The position numbers were made by a program, and so were the translations under genes. Shown here piece after piece: positions 5,706 to 9,483 of a stretch of DNA of 9,483 bases. Source of the stretch: Peptostreptococcaceae bacterium (GTDB lineage: Bacteria; Bacillota_A; Clostridia; Peptostreptococcales; Acidaminobacteraceae). The notes beneath the pieces were generated by a model. That model saw only the letters and a program-made list of their open reading frames with translations, ran no database searches and was not told the origin of the DNA. How positions within the stretch are numbered: position 1 is the stretch's first letter; each line of letters opens with the position of its first letter. The stretch covers positions 1-9,483 of the forward strand of contig JABXKX010000084.1 in NCBI GenBank assembly GCA_013619035.1. Direction: 5' to 3'.

Positions 5706-7055
5706 CTACTTTTTCTTATTGGCATCAATAAACGCTTTATTATTCTTAGAAGATAATATTTTAGACATAATAGCTTCCGTCATATTAGAATTTCTGCCAG
5801 CAGAATAGTCTCTTCTGAAGTTTCTCATGATTTCAAGTTCTTCATTTGAAAGTAAGAGTTCTTCTCTTCTAGTGCCTGATTTATTGATATCAATCGCTGG
5901 GAATATCCTTCTTTCAGATAATTTACGTGATAATGTCAACTCCATATTACCGGTACCTTTGAATTCTTCAAAGATAACATCATCCATACGACTTCCTGTT
6001 TCAATTAACGCAGTTGCTAGTATGGTTAAACTACCGCCCTCTTCAATATTTCTAGCAGCACCCAAAAATCTCTTTGGTTTATGTAGAGCTGCTGGATCTA
6101 GACCACCGGTAAGCGTACGACCACTTGATGGAATCACAAGGTTGTATGCTCTAGCAAGACGTGTGATACTATCTAATAAAATAACAACATCTTTCTTTTG
6201 TTCAACTAAAGCTTTTGCTCTATTGATTACCATTTCAGCTACTTTAATATGATGAGATGGTAGTTGATCAAATGTAGAATAGATGACATCCGCCTCAATT
6301 GATCGTTGCATTTCTGTTACTTCTTCAGGTCTTTCATCTATTAGAAGTACAATTAGTTCAACTTCTGGGTACTCTTTTGTAATCTGTTTAGCAATCTTCT
6401 GTAGTAAAATTGTTTTTCCTGCCTTTGGTGGTGCAACAATCATACCACGTTGACCTTTACCAATTGGTGATACCAGATCAATAATTCTCATTGCAATATC
6501 TGTACTATCACCTTCTAAAACAAACCGTTCAGTTGGATACATTGGTGTGAGTTTATCAAATCTCGCTCTATTAGCTGCCATCTCAGGCGGCATTTGATTG
6601 ATCTTAGTCACACGAACCAAGGCTCTAAACTTCTCACCTCTTTTAGGCTTTCTTACTTTTCCTTGTATCTTATCACCGGTTCTCATTCTGAACTTTCTGA
6701 TTTGAGACGGTGAAACATAAACATCTAACTCACTGGTTAAAAAATTAGAAAATCTTAAAAAACCAAATCCCGAATCACTGATTTCTAAAACACCCTCAGC
6801 TTCATCTTGTTCTAATACTTCCCTGTTGTCGTCAACTTCTACATCAAATTTCATCTCTTTTTCAGGGATCGGTTTACTGATAACCGGTTCAACAATCTGC
6901 TCTTCTGGTTTTTCTTCTACTTTTGTCATATTGCCATCAATGATCAAATCAATCAACTGGGCTTTATTGTACTTTGAGACATTTTTCATCCCCATAGCCT
7001 TAGCGATAGCTTTGACATCTAAGAGTGTTTTATCTTTTAATTTGTTAATATCCAA
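5706..7055 (-). CDS. rho: Transcription termination factor Rho
   Basis: Rho is a hexameric RNA-dependent ATPase that loads on untranslated transcripts and dissociates RNA polymerase. The protein has 449 residues. A Rho_N helical domain (1 to about 42) is followed by an acidic linker (about 45-85) and a cold-shock-like RNA-binding domain (about 86-155, with GFGFLR at 96-101). The ATPase core has Walker A APPKAGKT at 208-215, Walker B VVILLD at 290-295, the secondary RNA-binding loop region [11 protein letters not shown] at 311-321, and [11 protein letters not shown] at 363-373. There is no long low-complexity insertion as found in some Rho proteins. The start is TTG at 7053-7055, supported by AAGGAG six bases upstream and by the Rho_N domain beginning at once. 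I saw no convincing promoter for rho in the 71-base gap to the divergent gene, and no strong terminator between rho and rpmE. Confidence 0.97.
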   Translation of the reverse strand: MDINKLKDKTLLDVKAIAKAMGMKNVSKYNKAQLIDLIIDGNMTKVEEKPEEQIVEPVISKPIPEKEMKFDVEVDDNREVLEQDEAEGVLEISDSGFGFLRFSNFLTSELDVYVSPSQIRKFRMRTGDKIQGKVRKPKRGEKFRALVRVTKINQMPPEMAANRARFDKLTPMYPTERFVLEGDSTDIAMRIIDLVSPIGKGQRGMIVAPPKAGKTILLQKIAKQITKEYPEVELIVLLIDERPEEVTEMQRSIEADVIYSTFDQLPSHHIKVAEMVINRAKALVEQKKDVVILLDSITRLARAYNLVIPSSGRTLTGGLDPAALHKPKRFLGAARNIEEGGSLTILATALIETGSRMDDVIFEEFKGTGNMELTLSRKLSERRIFPAIDINKSGTRREELLLSNEELEIMRNFRRDYSAGRNSNMTEAIMSKILSSKNNKAFIDANKKK

Positions 7056-7061
7056 TTTGTT

Positions 7062-7067
7062 CTCCTT
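7062..7067 (-). promoter_or_regulatory. Shine-Dalgarno sequence deciding the TTG start of rho
   Basis: The minus strand reads AAGGAG six bases before a TTG codon. There is no ATG in frame between this site and the beginning of the Rho_N domain, so the rare TTG start is well supported. Confidence 0.8.
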
Positions 7068-7069
7068 AG

Positions 7070-7098
7070 TTTAATTTTAGGACAAATGATGATATGAT
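7070..7098 (+). promoter_or_regulatory. Possible extended -10 promoter of the secreted-protein gene
   Basis: TATGAT at 7093-7098 is preceded by TG at 7090-7091, the extended -10 pattern. The -35 region at 7070-7075 (TTTAAT) is a weak match. Transcription would begin near 7105. The element lies in the short gap shared with the divergent rho gene and overlaps the region where a rho promoter would be expected. Confidence 0.45.
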
Positions 7099-7126
7099 AT
7101 ATGCATATGACGATCGGTAGGTTTTT

Positions 7127-8848
7127 ATGAAAAAAATATGCATTTTGTTAATCATTTGTTTGATCTTCACTTTAAGTTTTTCTGTATTTAGTGAAGATAC
7201 AGTGGTTAATCTATATATCAATCAAATCCCAGTTGATCTCAGTCAACCGGCTTTGATAATTAACGATAATATTATGGTACCCATGATCAATACTTTTGAA
7301 GCACTAGGGGCTCAAGTCTTTGAAAACGATGTGATTACAGCTTATTATCTGAACACGTATGTGAAAATTGATGTTAGCAACAACAACTATTCAATCAATG
7401 GTAAAAAGTATAAATTTAATCAATTTGAAGTAAGAAACGATGCTTTATATGTACCACTTAATTTATTAACTTTAGCTTTTGATTTTTCAACAGAATCAAT
7501 TGAAAACAATCAAGTCCATTTAAATGCCAATACGATTATTCAATACAAAAATTACAATGATATACCTTATAAAAGTGTTTCTTTTGATGATGTAGGGGTT
7601 CGTTTTAAAATACCGCTTGATTGGAATATACTCGATGAATTTACTCATGGTTATGATTCTAATTATGGTAGAATTAGTGCTAACTTCTCGTCTAGGGATC
7701 TCAATGACAACATTGACTTAGATCTCATTATGGATATTTATGAAGAACATCTCATAATGGAATATAAAGAAGAGGTAATATTTAGTAAGTCGGAGCAAAA
7801 GATTTATAATTACCTTACTAGTAATGTATTATATTTTACAACTAATGTCAACGATATCATCACCAAACATGTGATACACTTTATATCTGCTGATGATCAA
7901 GTTCACATTGTGGCATTTAAATACCCTAGTAACATTTCGGAAAAGTTCATTCTTCAAGTATTTGAAAATGTCATGCATACTTTCTATATAGACGGATCTT
8001 CATTTGATAAAAGCTCTGAACATTATTTGGAATTTCAAGCGGCAAGAAATTATCATTTGAAAATTAGTAGTAAAGCCTATTCAAATATGACTGTAAACGA
8101 TGTTTTTCCTTTGGAAGGTTATTTTAACAGTGATGAAACCATAGACTCCTTAACCATTACGGTTTCAAGAGGTGATGAACAATTAGAATTCTCTGTACCT
8201 GTAGAAAACAATTCTTTTATGACCAATATCTATACACCTTTTGGGTTAGGTAAACATGATATCAAAATTGCTATTACACCAAAAGAAGAGAAAGTAACTT
8301 TTGATAATTCTGTACCAATAAAAGCACCAAGCGAACAATTATTACTTCAATATTCAGTTGTAAATCTCAGCAAATATGATATTCAATACACCATTCCAAC
8401 TAAGATGGTTCAGAGTAATGACAGAGACATCAAATCTATGTCAAAACTGTTGACTCGAAAATATCATACCGACCATTCTAAAGCTAGAGCAATATATGAT
8501 TTTATTCTAGAAGATATCGATATACTGGAAACCAATGAAATCAAATTTTCCGCTCGAGAGGTTTATGAACAGTATCAAGGAACCGAAGAAGAGATTGCAC
8601 TTTATTTAACAGCTTTACTTCGAGCACAGGATATTCCAGCAAGAATAATTGAAGGCAACAATGCTTATGTAACCCATCATTGGGTTGAAGCATATCTCAA
8701 TGATGAATGGTTTATTATCGATCCCTTTGGAGATTCAGTTTTAATAGAGCTGGAATTGGATACTATGGTGATTTTACCACCTGGGTTCAACGCTTCAAAG
8801 ACGACGTATAAAAATCGATATCCCAACCAATTTATATTGGAACATTAA
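7127..8848 (+). CDS. Exported multidomain protein with CuAO-N-like, PsbP-like and degenerate transglutaminase-like domains
   Basis: The function is unknown; it probably acts outside the cell membrane. The 573 residues begin with a signal peptide (KK, hydrophobic core 4-19, likely cleavage after VFS at 20-22). Residues 27-132 resemble the copper-amine-oxidase N-terminal-like domain common in clostridial surface proteins (VPMINTFEALGAQV, DALYVPLNLL). Residues 148-290 (GVRFKIPLDWNI) look like a PsbP/DUF1795-type fold. Residues 305-385 look like a beta-sandwich (TITVSRGD, FSVPVENNSF, PFGLGKHDIKI). Residues 410-535 align with transglutaminase-like domains: ALLRAQDIPARIIEG, the catalytic-type His517 in HHW, and Asp532 in IIDP. 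The catalytic Cys position, normally GxC, reads GTE (485-487), so the enzyme is probably inactive. The ribosome binding site (GGTAGG, 7116-7121) is modest. It is divergent from rho and ends at a strong hairpin. The domain calls are from pattern recognition only. Confidence 0.85.
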   Translation: MKKICILLIICLIFTLSFSVFSEDTVVNLYINQIPVDLSQPALIINDNIMVPMINTFEALGAQVFENDVITAYYLNTYVKIDVSNNNYSINGKKYKFNQFEVRNDALYVPLNLLTLAFDFSTESIENNQVHLNANTIIQYKNYNDIPYKSVSFDDVGVRFKIPLDWNILDEFTHGYDSNYGRISANFSSRDLNDNIDLDLIMDIYEEHLIMEYKEEVIFSKSEQKIYNYLTSNVLYFTTNVNDIITKHVIHFISADDQVHIVAFKYPSNISEKFILQVFENVMHTFYIDGSSFDKSSEHYLEFQAARNYHLKISSKAYSNMTVNDVFPLEGYFNSDETIDSLTITVSRGDEQLEFSVPVENNSFMTNIYTPFGLGKHDIKIAITPKEEKVTFDNSVPIKAPSEQLLLQYSVVNLSKYDIQYTIPTKMVQSNDRDIKSMSKLLTRKYHTDHSKARAIYDFILEDIDILETNEIKFSAREVYEQYQGTEEEIALYLTALLRAQDIPARIIEGNNAYVTHHWVEAYLNDEWFIIDPFGDSVLIELELDTMVILPPGFNASKTTYKNRYPNQFILEH

Positions 8849-8853
8849 TTATT

Positions 8854-8891
8854 AAACCCACAGATTTTATCATATTAATCTGTGGGTTTTT
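8854..8891 (+). terminator. Strong intrinsic terminator between convergent genes
   Basis: A perfect 13-bp inverted repeat (8854-8866 with 8877-8889, ten-base loop) follows the plus-strand stop codon by five bases. The T-run at 8887-8891 makes it a good terminator on the plus strand. On the minus strand only three T follow directly, so it may also stop the converging gene, but less efficiently. Confidence 0.88.
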
Positions 8892-8893
8892 AT

Positions 8894-9462
8894 CTATTCT
8901 TCATTGTATGTTTTCAAGACTCTTAACGCCATCAATGTCACCATACGACTCGGTTGTCTCGAAGATTCTAATACAATATGTTGCTGTCCAGGGTGTTTTG
9001 CTTGTACGAGCCATTTACCATCTTTCTTTTGTTTCTTAAGAATCAATTCTATCCCATCAGACATCCTCTCATCGTAGGGTATTCCTGCCCATCTAAAATA
9101 GTCTAAAGCTCGAAGTACATTGTATTTCCAGCGAAATGGATAAGCAAAAACAGTCATATTTTTATGAATAACCTCTCCTGTTTTATCCGATTTAAATAAT
9201 CGATGTTCCAATAAGAATTCTTCTGAAGATCTTTGCATCAAAGTTAATTCTTTTAACCTGTAAGCGTACCCTTCTTGCCTATAACGCTCGATACCTTCAA
9301 GCATACATATCGTTGAGTGTACCGAAGAATGTTTTGCACCACTTCGGTTAAGCCTACAGTTGAAGCCGCCATCTATCATTTTTTGTTTGATAATATAGTC
9401 CACAATTCCTTTAATTCGATCTTCCTCTACATGAAAATAACAGGCATAATTTAAAAACATAC
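8894..9462 (-). CDS. Squalene-cyclase/prenyltransferase-like alpha-toroid protein, N-terminus missing
   Basis: The 188 readable residues form the C-terminal part of a helical-repeat protein. Repeated elements typical of terpene-cyclase-like alpha/alpha toroids are visible: DGGFNC (residues 30-35), HSSVHSTICMLEGIERY (44-60), TVFAYPFRWKYNVLRALDYF (103-122) and DGKW (146-149). The end SRQPSRMVTLMALRVLKTY (166-184) fits this group. No DxDD catalytic motif is seen in the visible part, so a cyclase activity is not supported, and the true function is unknown. The ATG at 9458-9460 has no ribosome binding site because adapter sequence begins at 9463. The real protein continues upstream off the contig. 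The stop is TAG at 8894-8896, converging on the secreted-protein gene. Confidence 0.7.
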
Positions 9463-9483
9463 CTGTCTCTTATACACATCTGA
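9463..9483. other. Nextera/Tn5 mosaic-end adapter contamination at contig end
   Basis: Bases 9463-9481 read CTGTCTCTTATACACATCT, the exact reverse complement of the 19-bp Tn5 mosaic end used in tagmentation libraries. The final two bases, GA, continue as in one of the two Nextera adapters. The sequence is therefore of library origin, not genomic and not evidence of a transposon in this organism. Confidence 0.95.

Noticed and set aside
5827..6252. Open frame of 141 codons on the plus strand inside rho
   Set aside because: It is antisense to the unmistakable rho coding sequence, is serine-rich low-complexity, and matches no family I recognise.
7056..7126. A rho promoter in the divergent intergenic gap
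   Set aside because: TAAAAT is present on the minus strand near 7073-7078, but no acceptable -35 element lies at the proper spacing, so I did not call it.
9463..9481. Tn5/IS50 end as a real transposon in the organism
   Set aside because: It is the exact hyperactive mosaic end at the very edge of the contig followed by adapter bases, with no transposase, so library contamination explains it.

Overview
The window looks like a chromosomal segment of an AT-rich Gram-positive bacterium, most likely class Clostridia (Bacillota). The evidence is the gene order rho, rpmE, tdk, DUF1385, prmC, which is familiar from Clostridia, plus strong AGGAGG-type ribosome binding sites, short intergenic gaps, and a secreted protein with a copper-amine-oxidase-N-like domain. 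The genus cannot be named from this alone. The last 21 bases (9463-9483) are not genomic: they match the Tn5 mosaic end used in Nextera libraries followed by the adapter's next two bases. The contig therefore really ends at 9462.

Layout, right to left. At 8894-9462 (minus) lies the C-terminal part of a protein resembling squalene-cyclase/prenyltransferase alpha-toroid proteins, cut off by the contig end. It converges on a plus-strand gene, 7127-8848, and a strong hairpin lies between them. The plus-strand gene encodes an exported multidomain protein. Its C-terminal transglutaminase-like domain keeps the His and Asp but has Glu where the catalytic Cys should be.

From 7055 down to 1 everything is on the minus strand: rho (transcription termination factor, TTG start), rpmE (ribosomal protein L31, zinc-binding form, with its own tandem promoters and terminator), a class III PLP aminotransferase related to glutamate-1-semialdehyde aminomutase, an HD-GYP protein with a probable degenerate PilZ domain, tdk (thymidine kinase), a DUF1385/YqhQ membrane protein, and the start of prmC (release-factor methyltransferase), which runs off the left edge. 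tdk, DUF1385 and prmC are so tightly packed (2-base gap, then 14-base overlap) that they are almost certainly one operon. The aminotransferase and HD-GYP genes each have a promoter and terminator of their own and look like insertions into an otherwise conserved housekeeping block.

The housekeeping theme is gene expression: Rho and PrmC act on transcription and translation termination, L31 is part of the ribosome, and Tdk salvages thymidine. No mobile element, CRISPR array, tRNA or rRNA was found, and no stretch over 300 bases lacks a gene. There is no clear novel defence or biosynthetic system. The points most worth a second look are the inactive-looking transglutaminase, a possible 8-codon leader ORF and a 4 x 9-bp repeat array ahead of the aminotransferase, and the HD-GYP/PilZ-like fusion.
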